A DNA stretch of 64,000 nt from Orthonyx spaldingii. Taxonomy: Eukaryota > Chordata > Aves > Passeriformes > Orthonychidae. The stretch is taken from assembly GCA_013397795.1 (NCBI GenBank), contig VZTJ01005217.1, positions 816,652 through 880,651 of the forward strand, read 5' to 3'. Positions 35,001 through 50,000 of this stretch are shown here, piece after piece (the first letter of the stretch is position 1; every line of letters starts with the position of its first letter). The translations under genes were made by a program, and so were the position numbers. The notes under the pieces are model-generated. The model saw only the letters and a list, made by a program, of their open reading frames with translations, did not search any database and was not told the DNA's origin.

Positions 35001-38000
35001 GCACCAGCTCTTTGTCTGCCAGTTTGGTCAGGGACATCATCATGGAGGCCTCGGTGAAGGGTTTGCTGGGCCGGCTGACCAGCACGTGGGGCGGCTCCGC
35101 TTCCAGCAGCGTCAGCACGAACTGCTCGGGGCTGACGGTGCTCAGCAGGATCTCCTTCACCCGCGTCGCCGCCTCGTTGTATTTCTTGGCTCTGCCCAGG
35201 CAATGCACCCGGTCCTCAGAATTGCGGTGGCTCCGCAGGATTCGATACCCGCAGCGTTCTCTTCTTGAGCCTGGTGTGAGAGGCACGGTGTTGTCTTAGG
35301 GTACAACGTAAGATATAACCAAAGGTATGTACTCTATTACCACCTTCCCAAACTATTAAAGCAGGTAGGGCAGTGTTCTTTATCTCCTGCCGTGACTCAC
35401 CCCTGATAACTCCCTCCAGGGGCTGTCTCTGTTAATGGGACATCAAGAACCCACCACATGACTAATAAAATCACATCCTCCCATTGTGAGATGCTCCGCC
35501 CGGGGGAGGAGCCAAGCATTCCCAGCTGGATATAATCTGAGGTTTGGAACAGTTGAGCAACCCCACCACCATTCCCAGAGGACAAGGGCTCAACAACTAT
35601 CGCTGGAGAAGGACCAGATCTTTCTACAGGGTCACTGCTTCGACAGCACTGCATCCATCACTCCAACAGGACTGTAGCCACCATTTAACTGGACTGCTAC
35701 CACTGCCTGACTGACAGAGCGTCAGGTTGTGTTCTGACTCTGACAATGTTTCTGTCCTATTGCATTTATTTAAATTTTTCCTGTTACACTGTAATTCTGA
35801 CTTGGAATCTCTCACTGGTTTGCTTTCAAACTAGTACACACGTGGCTGCATTGGAGAATTTTTCTCTCGGGTTGCATTACGTAAACCCAAATAATTGAGG
35901 AGAAGGGGAAAAACCCTTTAGTATTGGATGTTCTAATATTGAACATTAAGTTTCTAAGACATTCAGCATGGACTTAACTTTATTCCCACTGATTTCAGCT
36001 GAGGGGTTTTATTTATTCTACCAAACAAAAATAAAGTTAAAAAATGTTTGGTTTTGAACTTTGGTTAAATTGGTTTAAAAGTCCAGTGGAAAACTCCCAT
36101 TGACATAAAAAAGATACAAATCAGATCTTTAAAAGCAAATAAAGATAGCTGGTTGTAAATTCTGTTTTATATGTAAACTGAGGGAATAAAAGACTTGAAA
36201 GTCTGGGCCATGTTACAGATTAAAGCCTCAGGAACAAGCACAGTTGGGCCTCAGATTTAGCTGAGTGTTCAGCCAGGGATTCACAAGATTCATCCCATTT
36301 TCTCTTAATGCCCAAAAAGACAGCAGGAATTTCTCCAAAGGGAATTCAGATATCTACAACTAAGAGTAAACACCCTATTTGGAGTTCTGTCTGCAGAATG
36401 CTCTTTCTGTTGCAAAGAGCAGTCCTTTACATTCCTGGAGTTAATTAATTGTTCATTCTGACAAAACCAAACATTGTACAATTCTCCATCAGTGTTATTG
36501 GTTAGCATCACTATTACCTGGTTTTGCATAGCTGCCAAGGAAAGAGTCTAAAAGCATCTCTAAAACCATAATATTCATAAAATATTCAGCTATAGTTCTA
36601 TTTCAGTTAGCAAAGAGGTCCAAACATAAGCCAAATTAAAAATAAGGGGAGTGGGGCACAAAAAATTAATTTCAGACACTGATGACAAGGCTTTGTCTTG
36701 CTAAATAAGATGCTGGGTGTATGCAAACTCAGTCTCATGTGGCAGAGGAACCTCAGATGCAGGTGGCTTTTCAGGTCACAGTCCTATCACATCTTCAGCA
36801 GCTGTCAAACAGCATTTGGGTCAATCTGTGGGAGGGGTGAATGCAAAGGCCAGTCAGGTACAACCTGACTGAATAAGGACCAACAGAGTCTTCCAGGACT
36901 TTTAGGATGTGGACCTTTCAATTGCATGTGGCTCTCACTCACTGCCTGTTCAGTAAACCATGTTGGATGCAGGAGAAAGAGAAGTTCTCATTAAAGAAGT
37001 TCTCAATATTGGATAATACATTTTACCTGGAAATCCAAGAGACTGGAGAAGACCAACAGGCAAAGCTGGTTTGATGAACAGACCTCAGACACAGAGCTAT
37101 CCAAGTGGGACAAGCCATTTGGAACTGGATGTATTTTTCAGCTCAAGTCCAGCTTAAGGTCTGCACCATTTGGAGCAAGGACGGTTTTGTGACTTTGAAA
37201 GGGATGTGGGTGAGATGAAATGGACTGAGTACAGGCAGGATATTTGCACAAATAATGGATTGGAGGAAATAAATAATTTCTAGAATCAAATGTTTAGCCA
37301 AATAACAACTAGCTAGAAGTTTCCAGAGCAGATGAACAGCAGTTAAGGAAAGGTAACATACCAGCAGAGGCATTCAGAGCGTGAGACATTATCTTATGTA
37401 GATTCATGGAAGGAAACTTGATGAAAATACTCGAAAAACTGTTCCCTGCAGAACTACAGAAGTAACAGAGCAATTTGTTCCACCATCTGCCTGGGCAAAT
37501 CCTTCCTGAGAGAGTCAAAGGCCACCAAGGCATAGACTATTTTCTACACAGACACCTGGATAATGCAGTGAACTCTCTGCTAAGCCTCATTTTTTGACTA
37601 ATGCACAAAGGTCAAGAGGAAAATCTTGAAGTGGTTTGTGAGCTTTCAAAAAACACTAGAATGGCACAGTGGGTTGCAGAGTGTTCTGAAATCATGTAAT
37701 GCAGAGAAAGTATGTATTTTCCATGAGGGAAGACAAAGAGGAAAGGCTGACAGTGAAGCACACAACTGGAATGAGAGTACAGCTGGAGACAGATGAGGAG
37801 GTGCCCAGGGTGCTCTGTCTAGAGAAATCCATGGCTCTGATCTCCATAGCATGGGAGAGAGACTATAACCACAAGGAAACATAGCACATTGTTTACACTC
37901 TTTAGAAAGCTGAAGCACATTTCCCATGGGCACCTTGAAATACAGAACAAGAAAAATAGCAGAGAGAATAAAAGCCACAGGCACAGTAGAGTAAAAACTT

Positions 38001-41000
38001 TCTGGGGCTATCCAAAAGTATCAAATGCTCTGTGACATGAGTAGTTTTTGTTCTCCAGTGTCTGGTGGAGCTGTGAAAGCCCCCAAAAGAAGATTTAAGA
38101 ACATCAGTGTTTGAACACATGGAAAGTTTTTCAGTTAGGGACTTTATCTAAAGGGATAATGTCAGAAAAACTACTGGCTTAAGAGGGAACTGCAGAGAGA
38201 AGCCTGATGTGCCTGGTGACACAATAAGAAAGAAATTCCAACAGTTTTGACACAGCTGCCAGAAGGAACATGTTCAAGGAAGCACTTGCAATCAGCTTGT
38301 TGACTGTAGTTCAGTGTCTGGCACAGAAGTGCCACAAATGTGCTCTTGTGGGCTCTGTTATGCTGTCACCCAAACTTCTCTGTGGCACTGAAAATATCAG
38401 TCCTTTGGTGCCATGATCTGAGTCATCCTCTCCCATTCAATGTCGTAAAGACCTTTAAATGACATTTTTGTATCCTCTAAATATAAATTTAAGCTTGTAG
38501 AAAATGTAAACACACAGGTAATTGAGCAGATACTTTAATGAAGATCAAAGAAATCAAATTTAAAAGCAATTTAAAAAGCAGTTCAGCATTCTGTTCCAAT
38601 TGACAAAATCTTGAACAACTTCCATCTGCACAGCTGCACTCAGTGCTCCATCTAAAGATAATTCAGTCAGGTTATGATTTTGAGAGTATGAAAGGTCTCA
38701 ATACTTGTGGAGGGTTCTTACTGGGAACTAGTCAATCCCTTTAAATTACTTTAGGTTATTTAACTGAATCAAGTTTCTTATATAATCAGTTCTTATTACA
38801 AAAAATATGCTCCATTTAAAACGTAAACCAAATTTCAATAATCACATCATCAGTGCAGAAAACCAGGCTAGGAGTATTATATTTCTGCATAAAAAACTTG
38901 CTACTAAAGAAAATATAACTGATGACAAAAACAAGGTGGGGAAAAACCCAACCAGAGCAGATTCTGAGTTTTTTGTGATATTTTTTATTCACCGTATATT
39001 GCCAAAACAGAACTAGGCTAAATCACTGAGCAGTGTGCATTAAAGATAGTTAAAAGAGATACCATTTATTAACACTCTCTAATTTTTTTCTGCTTGCATG
39101 TAAAGAAAAAGAAAACTACATTTAAGTTTTCTGGTCAACTGGCCCAGCAGAAAACACCAGTCTTTCCAATTAAAACAACTTTCAACAACGTAAAGGAACT
39201 TCCTTGCTTTCTATTAAAATCCAAAGTTTAGGCAGGACGGAGAAATTTTTCCTATACATCTATTAGGATGCAACAGACATGTAGAAGTGTTTATAAAACT
39301 ATATATTATAAATAATTATCAACCAGCTTAATGTTTTGCTGAAGTAGACACAGAGATGTGGATCAACGTGTGTAAAGGCAGAGCAATAAAATACAGCTGC
39401 CCAGATGAGGAACTGTATTCGACTTTACCACAAACTCCCTAACTCTACTTAATAGCTTATATTCATTTCTATTAAGGTAATTCAGACAATTGCAGAAGTG
39501 CAAAATAATAAAATCCCTCATTCTTCCTACCACACTCTCCTTATTTAGAGCTATTTTGTGCAAGAAAATTGCTGCATTCAGCTGAGAATGCTGGACTAAG
39601 GGCAAGACCTTGAGCTACAGCACCACAGACCACATGAGTAAATGACCCCAAGATATAAGAAATAAGGCACATTGAAAAAAAGGTCATTAATATGAGCCTG
39701 TTGTTCACTCAGCCATGAGCAAGCCACAGCAGGTATTACTGGCAGTGAAACACACTATTTTTCAAGCTTTGCAAATTCTCTGAAAATCACAAATGCTGTC
39801 TGATACAGTGAGCAGTTCCATGGCATGTTGCCCTTCATACTGATTTTGGTCCCTGGCAATGGCTTATATAACTAACCAGTTCTGTAGCAACTGCAGATTC
39901 TACCATTGACTATTTTATAATCAGTTTTTGAAAGTGTTTGAGCTTAAAACTGGCTCCAGTACACATTAGTAAATCATTATCACTCCAGTCACCTTTGAAA
40001 GCAAATGCAAATGTTCTGGTGAGTAGATATTCCAGAGCAGAGCTACTGACAAAGGAGCTCATGAGAACATGAGCTGAAATTATAGTAATTTCTATAAAAG
40101 CTGAAATTCAATTAATACATCTGATGCCCAGAGAATGTCTTGAAACATTTTGCCCCCACTTATTTTCTGCGTGAAAAGTACTTTACAGTATTTCAACTGC
40201 ACACAGCAGTCACACACAGGAGAAAGAGCCAAATCCTGAACCAGCCCACAGAGAAATCTGCTTTCCTTCCTGCAAATGATGCCAGGATTCAAGAGCAGCA
40301 TTTCTCCATCACTTTTGAGTGAGGGCCCTCAGCCTCCTCACTTGGGGCTGAAAGGAGCTTTATCTTTGGAACAATTTCAACATGTTGAGAACTGACACGT
40401 GGGGAAAAAGGTAGAGGAGCAGGGCACTAAAAGTCAGGGAAACTGAAAACTCCTTATGAAAGAAAGTCTATTTGAGCCTCAGGGAGCAAACCAAAAGCAA
40501 AGCAGGGCATAGCTGCTCCAAGAGTACAAAGTGATGAAGCAACTCCCCTCTTCCTCGCTGCCTTTGATGAAAAGTCCAAGTTCATTTCAGCTCCCCAGGT
40601 AAACACCAGAAAGTTCCAAGGGAAGATCAGTTTTATCCTGATCTGTTTTATTCAAGTTTGCTGGGCGCAGTTTACTGCAGTTTTTCTGTTTTCTTTTTTC
40701 CTGATGACAGTTCAATTTTCCTGGTCATTATTTTTCTCCCACTGTTAGTAGTCCTAGTGCCAAACTTTAGCAGTAGCTTCCTTGTTTGGAATAGCAGGGA
40801 ACATGGACTTCCTGCAGAGGAGTTGGCAGATGCAGTGTCTAAGACCCTCACTGTGCTTTTGGCAATGGTGGTTTATTTTGTAGGAAAATCCATTATCACC
40901 TTACTACAAGGCACCCCCAAGTTGGCCTCCACCAAAACACCTGTGGCTTGTTGGGCTGACTTCTCAACATTTCTGAAAGTGATGACATCCAAGAGAATTT

Positions 41001-44000
41001 CAGACCAGGAAACTCCAGAGCAACACTTTTCTACTATCTCCTACTCTTTTGAAGGTGGCAGGTACTGCTTAATCACATTTAGGTACAGAAATATATGTTT
41101 TAAACACACAAGTACCTATGTCTGTGTTTTTTCTGAAGGTTTCTACTGATAATATGCAAAATGAGGATTTAAAGACAGGATGGGAATGGTGCTAAGATTT
41201 TATGAAGTGGTCTCATAAGCTACAAAGTGGTAATTGAACTTGTTTTATCACTTCTGCTGGACACAAGTCTCCACTGAGCAAAAATGCACTCACAAACCAT
41301 TTTATCCCATCCAGGGCTTTGGCAGATGTGAACCAATCCTTTCACTAAGTGACCTCAGAAAGGAGAAGAGATGCAGAAAAGCCTTCATTAAAAACAAAGT
41401 GTTCTCTTTTATGGCTTTCTACAATAAATTTTTTTTATTACAGCACAGTTCTAGTGAGAAAACGTTTAAGAGATAATTGCTCTGGTCTGCAGGAAATGGC
41501 ATTTACATTTCATGCAAGAAATACTGTCTTAAAATCTGTCTGGCTTAAATGTCTGTCACCATGTGTCCATATATCAGCATTACTCACAGGTGCCACTTAC
41601 CTCATCAGGTGACTCAGATAGTTCTGAGTAATTTTTGTGTTCTTTTTTCTGAAATTAAATTGTTCAGACTCTCAAATTAAATTCTCAAGAGTTTCAAGCT
41701 TCAGTGCTACTACTTAGAAAACTAATTATTTAAAAATACAGTTCCTTTTTTTTCAGTTATAGTTCAATCTGTCATTTTTTTGTCTGGCATAGTCATCAAT
41801 GTCCTGCAGACAATCATTATTGTAGAAAACATGTTTATGAATATGTGACAAGATTCAAGGGAACACAGGCTAAGATATAAGAGTATACTATAATTTATTA
41901 CTTGTAATACCACAGTGCACATGAGGTCTAATCACACACCAGGACTTTTTGGACAGCTAGAATAAAAGGATTGAGGCAAACATTGTGGAGTTCTACCTTA
42001 TAATATCATTCTGGAATCAATCTTTGCAAAACCTTTCCAACTCCAGACCTGGAGCTTGATAGAAACCTCTCTTGGAAAAACTTTGAGCAAAATTCTCAGT
42101 CATAAAGATGACCAAAAGACAGTGGCACCATTCAGAAAGTAAGATTTTGAAAGGGGTGTTATTTGCAGGCATAAGGCTTTCCTTCCTGGAGGCAAGACCA
42201 AACACCAATAAAGCTGAGATGCATCATCACTGCAGGAAAAGACAGGAGCTTCACATATAAAGAACCATCTGACTTGAGCAAGAGAAACTAAATGTACTTT
42301 AGGAGTACAAAAATAATACAAGGAACAATTGAAATTTCAGTTCTACACTAGGAGTTATCAGCTAGAAATGAACAGGGAGGCAGGAATCATAACTGATCGT
42401 GGTGTGATTATGAACTGCCAGCACGATGTTACCTTGAAAAAGGCAAATAGGATCCTGGGTTGTGGGCAGAGAAAAGCTCCTGCAGCAGTAGAAATGTATT
42501 TGTGCTACTGCAGTGAGGAGAGTCACAGGAATGCTGTCGATTCTGGGCATCCAAGTGCAAACTGGGTATCTCTGCCTGGAGCAGGTGGAGGGACAAGCTA
42601 CCCTGATGATTTCCAGATTCTGTCTACTTTGCAAGAGGAGAAGTTTCCTTGGTTTATTTAGCCAACTAAAACAAAGGTTGTGATGGGATATGATGCAGTC
42701 CTTAAACAAAACCAGGCCATTAACAACAAAGAAAAGAGGAGCTTGTAAGCTAAAAGACAATGTTGTTGCAAGAAAAAGTGGACATTAATTGTTCAGCAAT
42801 AAATGCAGGCTGGAATTCTAAAGAATGTTCCTAATGAAAGAAGTTGTATTTTGCAAACAGTCTTCAGATAAAAGCTGTGGGAGGATGAAAACAGCGTCTA
42901 GTCTTGAAACAGAAATAGGTATCTACACTAAATGGGATGAAACGAGAGACACGCCTGTAAATCGTGGAAAGCCAAGGACAGTGACCTTCTCCTTTCCACT
43001 CCAGTGTTCTTATGGGATATTTTCCCAGCCTGCTTCTGTTGCATACATTGGGGAATCTATAAGAAATGGCAAACCTTGACTGTAAACATACATTAGATTG
43101 AAATATCTTTCAAATTATTTTCTTCTTAAAAGTAACCTTTAAAACATCCTCTATAAATGTACAACTACATTGAAGTCACATCGCTGTAAGCACGAGACAG
43201 GGGTAAGAGAAAAGGCTGGATAATTCTGAGTGGTGCAGTGACAAACAGTGGTTGTTCACTATTTCTTTTGGTGGAAGAACTGTGGGGCATCATCTGAAGA
43301 CAGCTTGTTCAAAAAAAAAAAAGAACTGCCCACCCACTGCCTTCTCCTCGCTGCCCCACCAAAGCCCCACACAAAAGCCTGGCAACCACAGAGCTGGTTC
43401 TTCACTGGATGGGTGGCCAAGCTGCTGAGGAATGCTGTAGATGCTAAGCCTTTATGGGATTAAATGGAGGGACAAAGGAAAATCTGTCACTCTACTAATG
43501 TCCCCAACCACTAATTTTTGGAAGCTGAGAGCTGACAAAAGTAGTTCCACATAGGTGCTGGTCTCATTCTTACATTGCCCCCGAGGCACCCGCTCTTGCC
43601 ACTGTCAGAGGGGGAATACTGGGGTAATTAGCTACTGCTTTGATGTGACACTGCTGCTCCTGCAGTGAATCCAACCAGGAGAGCACAGCACAGGCTCCTT
43701 TACCTCACATCAGCAGAGACTGGCTCTGGAAGGCTCTGGAAGCAGCAGCTCTTGAGTTCCCCTTCTGCATGGCATGGAAGTAACCTGCCTCCCCAGAGCT
43801 CTGCAGAGGTTATATGGTTTTCACATGCTTAACCTACACCTTGACCCTTCCCACAGGTTTTCTTCTGAAAATGACAAGTCTTCTTCAGCTTTAAGAATCA
43901 GTTAATTCCTTCCTATAAAACCAGCTTAAACCTTGCTTTAACTGTTGTGCCTTCTCAGGATTCCAAGGGGGAAAAAAATACACAGAATTGACTGAAAGGG

Positions 44001-47000
44001 AAGAAAAAAACTAAACCAGCAAAACCCAATGTGAGAACTTAGACATGCCAAACTCACCACATTTCATCATCCCCACTTCGTAGCATTTCCGTAGCCGGCA
44101 CGCCTGGCAGCTCTTGCGCCGGTTTTTGTCTATTGTGCATTGATTGGTGGCTGGGCAGATGTAATCGTTGTGTCCTGCAGCAGGGCAAGAAGGGAAAATT
44201 TAACATTTCCAACCATCTTGGTCATTTCCCAAATCAGGCATGTTCTTCACTTTGAACAGCTCAACTTTCTCACGTCCATGTAGCTAAACTCCATTAATTT
44301 AACTGATGCAAAAATGCATATTTATCCTGTATTATAAACATCAATCTGTGGCCTCAGAATTAACCAGACAGCATAGCCCAACTTTATAGTGGTGACTGTC
44401 AGATAACCAAGCACCTTCTAAAAACAACTAATTTTTTAAAAATGAAACATACACTCTTGTGGGACTTTGCTCCCAACCTCCAATTTCTTACTCTATATTG
44501 GGAGTCTATAGCTGGCAGATACCAGATTTTTTTTTTTTTTTCTCAGCAGGGTTGAAAAGATCAGCTTCAGTCCTGAAGAGATTTAAGTGAACTACAGCTC
44601 TATTTACTGAACTCTGACGTGGTGAGTTCCAGGAATGAAGAAGCCTTTGGAGGATTGACCCTGGACTAAAGTTAATTAAAAAAAAAAAAAGAAAAAAAAA
44701 AAGGCCAAGATACAAAGCAGACTTGTACGAAATAATGCATCCTGTAGCTACAATGAAAAGCACAAGTAGAGGGTGTATGTTTTAGATATTCTGGAGAAGT
44801 GTTTATTTTATTTTCATCAGTTTTCATTGCAGCCTCTTTTGTGATCTTCTTATTCTTTCTCATCTCACCTCATTCCCACCAAAACCCTTTACGTTATTGT
44901 ATTTAATTAATCAATAATCTGGTCCAAAGGTTTATTACTGTAAACTGGACTTGGGTACTCTCTTGGTGTAAATACAGTTGAATCATCTCCTGGCAAATAC
45001 TGGAACTATCTCTTGCAGCAATTACCAAAAGATGCAAAAAGTATACACTCATTTACCTTTCTTAATGTCTTTTCTCTCAGACTGCTTTTTAAGTTGGGGG
45101 TTTTTTTTCCCCCCTCACAACCAAGAATAAGATCAGGCAAAAATACAGCTACTAGAGTGAATTTTTTTTTCACTTGGTGTAAATCCAAGAGCTCATATCC
45201 CCAAGAGTAATTATTTAACTGAACCATTGTGACTATTGCCTCACAAAATTAGAATTGTTTTAACCTTGAATTTTTGAACCAACAATTAAAAAAAAGAAGA
45301 GATCAGGTTACAGTTTGTCCCATTTCCTCCTGGCAGATATGACTGAAAAACCAATTACTGTTTATCACTCTTCACACAACATGGGGGAAGAGGAGGAGGA
45401 AGCTCTCTAGTGCACACATGAGAATAAAGTGATTTAAAACCCTTGTGGCCTTGGGATAATTTAACTTGCAGACAGATGTTCAGCGATGTGGGACAAACAG
45501 ACTACACTACAAACTCAGACAAGCTGAGGAGACCACACACAGTTGCTCAGTCTTACCTTCTAATTTTAATTAGACATGAGCCCAACATTTTGGTCTATGG
45601 TAGGCCCAGAAGTCTTTTATTTTAATACACAATATCCTGCATAACAACCGTTGCAACTGAGTGCTTAATAGTATTTTATGCCAAGAACTGGCTTTCTTTT
45701 ATTTGTCTTTTTTTATTCTTTTATTTGAGTTACAAACACCATTACCTGACAGGGTACACTGACATGTACAAAAGAGCACAGTGGGTAACTTGCTGGTGGC
45801 CCAAGTACATGTGAGCAACACAGAGCAGGAAAATCATTTACTTGACAGAAAACAATTTGAGATCAAATTCAGTCTCCATTTGTGACAAACTGGACACAAA
45901 GTTCTCTTTAATTATTTTAGAAATCAAAAGTACTTGCACCAGCTTGTAGAAATTGCTATTGACTTGTGCAGAATTTGCACAACGAATTGAAAAGGCAAAA
46001 CAAGCTCTGAATTAAATTTTATTCTCCTGGTGGCACCAACTCTCCATATTGAGCCAAAAGAAAATATCTGAGGATTGCTAAAGGCTTTTCAGGCAGAAGA
46101 GGAACATTAAAGATCGAACAGAAACAGGATTTTCTGCATTGATATTCACGTGTAGCAGCCAATGTCAATACAAATAATTTTCCACCAAAAGATCCCAGAT
46201 GAGTCCAAAGAACAGGATAACTAGGCCAAGGTTAAAGAAACTAAGTGCCCCAAAGCTGCAATACAGTGCCTGAGTGACTTCCACTGGCTGTGACAGCAAA
46301 TGTGGAGCCCCTGCAGCCACACAGCAAACTTGAACTAAATACCAAATATTTAAGAATTTAAACACAAAAGTGGAAGTCTTAGATAGAGAGATCTGGCAGA
46401 GTGAGAGATACTGCAGTGCAGACTCTGAGGGGTGGAGGCTGAGCATTAACAGTAATCAGGTTAGTACCTGATATATGCTACACATATTTTTCCATCCTAC
46501 ATAGTGAGTAGATATTGTGCACCATGACTCAACAGCTCCAGGCAATAGACTCTTGTCAAGAAGAGCTCCTGGCAAGCAAAGTCTCCAGATAATTGCCTGC
46601 TCTTACTGTGCCTACAAGTAATTCTCAATTGCTACAACTAAGCTGGGGCACAAATTCCTATCAGATTCACAGGTCTGCAGTGCCATCCCACCCAGGCCTT
46701 GCTGCGGGGCCTCACTGTGCTGTGCATTCCACCTCTTCTCTAAACAAATCCATTGCTCACTCTGTAATGTTTCCAGATCTTGATAACCTCGGAGCCAAGA
46801 GATAAAACAGTCAAATCATGTGTTGCTCTATTTTCAGCATGGAGCACCAGACACCAGGATTTCAGACCAGCTCATTACTAGATCAACTGCTGCAGCTCCT
46901 GGTCACATGAAACAATTTATTTGAGCAAAATTGTCAAAACCTGTTTGTCCTACCTTGAATGCTTCTTTTAAAAAATGCTTTGCATCCTTCACAGGACCAG

Positions 47001-50000
47001 ACCCCATAGTGGTATCCTGAAGCATAGTCACTGCAGACTGCACAGAAGTGGGCATCCTTTTTCAAGCCAGGATTATTCGCAATTGGGCTTGTACAGTCAC
47101 TGTCTCTCTTTAAAGTTTCTCTGATAGAAAAGAAAAACATCTGTTATTGAAGAGAAAAAATTTAAACTGCACTGCAAAGAGTTAAATACTTTTCCATTGT
47201 CTTCTATTCTCTCTCTATGGAGTCTTCATGTTCCTGAACACAGGATAGTGTGAAACAGTTAAGACTTTTCTGACAAGATAATTTAAAGCCTGTAGTCTGA
47301 TCCCAGTGATTACACACTAGAAAGATTTAAAATACTCAAAGGCATGTAACTGGACTGCTGCTGTATCAATCACATGAGCCCTGAGAAAATTATATGGAAT
47401 GTTGATGGATCTTGAAGAATTATTGGGAATGTGCAAGTCCAGGAATTTGTGAATCAGGCAGATTTTGCCTCTTAGGAGCTTCACATAGACAAGGAGAACT
47501 CAGATAGCTCAGACTGACATGATAAATGCTACAATGAACAGAGCTGCAGCTGCTTTGTACTGGCAGTAAGGTGAAATTATAACACATCCATTCTCAGGTA
47601 TTTCATCCTTTACATGAGGCTTTATTCATTCAATGACATTCTGGAGACAAGTCACTGAGATGTGAATCTCAGCCTACAAGATCAGCTCACGATGTTAGAC
47701 AAAGTTTTCTGTTCAATTTGACAACTCATGTTGATCACCCTAATGCTAAACAAAAAGAAGTCTGAATACAAGAAGAATGGAGAAACACAATTAATAAAAT
47801 ACTGTCATACGTTACAAAATTTGTTGCTCTATATAAATTAGTAAGGTATACACATTCCTGAAGTGTTGCAAATAATTCCAACATACAGGAACTATTCTTC
47901 ATGACTGGATTAAAATTAAAACAGGATAAAACCATGAAAAATCAGCTAGTTCCTGACACTAAGATCCTGTAAACAAACACAAAAGGAAGCGAACTCAGGT
48001 TATCAGTAATGTTGAGCTTAGGTATAGGAAGTTCATCCATGGAAGTTCATCCATTGTATCCTTTTTATCTGGACCTCATTTTCTTGGTGGTTTTTGCACG
48101 TTGTGCTTTCAGGGTCAATACCATTTCTAGACAGAGAGAAAATACTGCCATGTGCAAACTCTCAGCAGCAGTTTGAGAAAAGGAATGGTGTGTAGTCAAT
48201 TTATAGGCATAAACTTAAGCACAGAGGCAGAACTTAGGAACTCTAGAATTTTCCTCATCGCACCTTTCGGCAGGATTAGGGAGGAGAAGAAAAATCAGTT
48301 GGGATAAGACAGCAGGTAGCATGGTTTATGACCTCTACAGAACAAGGGCAAGTTTAAACAGAACAGTGGAAACCTGCTGAAAGTGCTATCAAAGAGGCTT
48401 TAATTCATATATTAAAAGTAGGTTTTGTGCTGATTTCATGACAGGAGGTAAGGACAAACACACCCACATGCCAACTGAAAATCACCAAGTTCATAAGTTT
48501 TTGAGGAGAACGTGCTCCAATTTCCTGGTGAGAAATTTGGAAAGGAAGAAAAGGTTCTTCTGGGAGCACATGTCAAAACAGAAAAATTAAGGTATTTGTC
48601 ATACAATTAAGTTACTGCGATTTTTTTTTTTTAATGTTAATTCATTCAGATATAGCAGGCCAGAGTAGAGTTTAGGTGTTTAACAAGCTTGGTCTTTGAT
48701 TATACACACACCTCGTTAATGAGTTGGTGAATCACTGAATTATTTCCCCCTCTGCCATGCTGGGAAGACCAGTGAGGGGGGAACTGGCCCCAAGAATAAA
48801 GGGACTCATGCCTAATATGCTGCTAATGTAAGGAGGAAAAAGCACTGCTATTCCTTCCTATTCCCCTGTATTTGGAAGTAAAAGTAACTTGGTGTTTCAC
48901 ATTAGTAAAAGAGGTACATTTTTAAGCTTTACCTGGGAATCATTATCCAATTGTGAGGGTCAGAAGAGGCTCAAAATCAGCTGGAGAGCTTCTCTGTGAC
49001 TGATTGATATGCTGTGGAGAGCAATGCTTATTGCCCTCAATAAAGCACCGAGGTTATGGATGAAAATAAAGAAAGAGCACACACCGTAACATCTCGGTGA
49101 GGACTGTCGGTTTTCACCTTCCAGTCATGACAAGTATTTTTAAAAAGCACTTTTTCTTTCCCTGCTTAAAAGTTTAATAACAGCCACCCTGCTCACATGC
49201 AAGCTGCAAGGCTTCCCGAGACTTGTGGCAAACAGCTTGCACGCAGCAGAACCATCTGGAACAAATTCCTCCTGCGGGCCAAAGAGCATCAGAGCCGCTC
49301 GTCTGCGACAGCTGCAGCCTCCCACCAGGAGGCTCAAACCCCATCCGTTTGTCACCGCTGTTTGTGAGGACAACAGACCCTGCAAGTATTTAGGGCTTTC
49401 AGGTAAATATCACATATCCCAAGAATTCTGCTCCGACAGCGTCTCCACACAAAGGGCAATCCAGAGAGGGCAGCCCCATGCATAGGTAGAGACTACATCC
49501 CAGCTGCTGTAGGAATGGGGCACCCCAGGATGCTCAGCAGAGGAATGAGCTGCCAGATCCTGCAGGTGAGCTGGAAGTGGCTGGATGGATGCCCACAGTG
49601 CTCCTGCACAAAAGGATGCAGGAAAACAGGGGATGTACCCTGGCGGCTACCGAGGAACCATATGGGGAAAGATTTATCACTTTACATCTCCTGGTAGTCC
49701 TCTCTATTTTATGATAATAGTTTCTATATAGAGATACTACCTTTCTAAAGAAGAATTAAGACTTCACTTAAAGTAATGTCAGTGATTTTCTCCTGCTCAT
49801 CCTTCTACTCCAAGCAACCCGGTCTAGGGGAAGGTGTCCCTGCCCACAGCAGGGGGGTTGGAACAAGATGATCTCTGAGACCCCTTTAAATTCAAACCAT
49901 TCTGTGAACAAGAGGTTATACTCCAGATTTTCTTGATTTCTCTTTAAGTTAGGTCATCATCAGCTGCATGAGCAATAGTCCTTATATATCTGTACAAATA

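Noticed and set aside
40658..41149. 163-codon frame in ESR2 intron 3
   Set aside because: Translation is hydrophobic low-complexity from T-rich DNA. It has no signal of selection or known domain.
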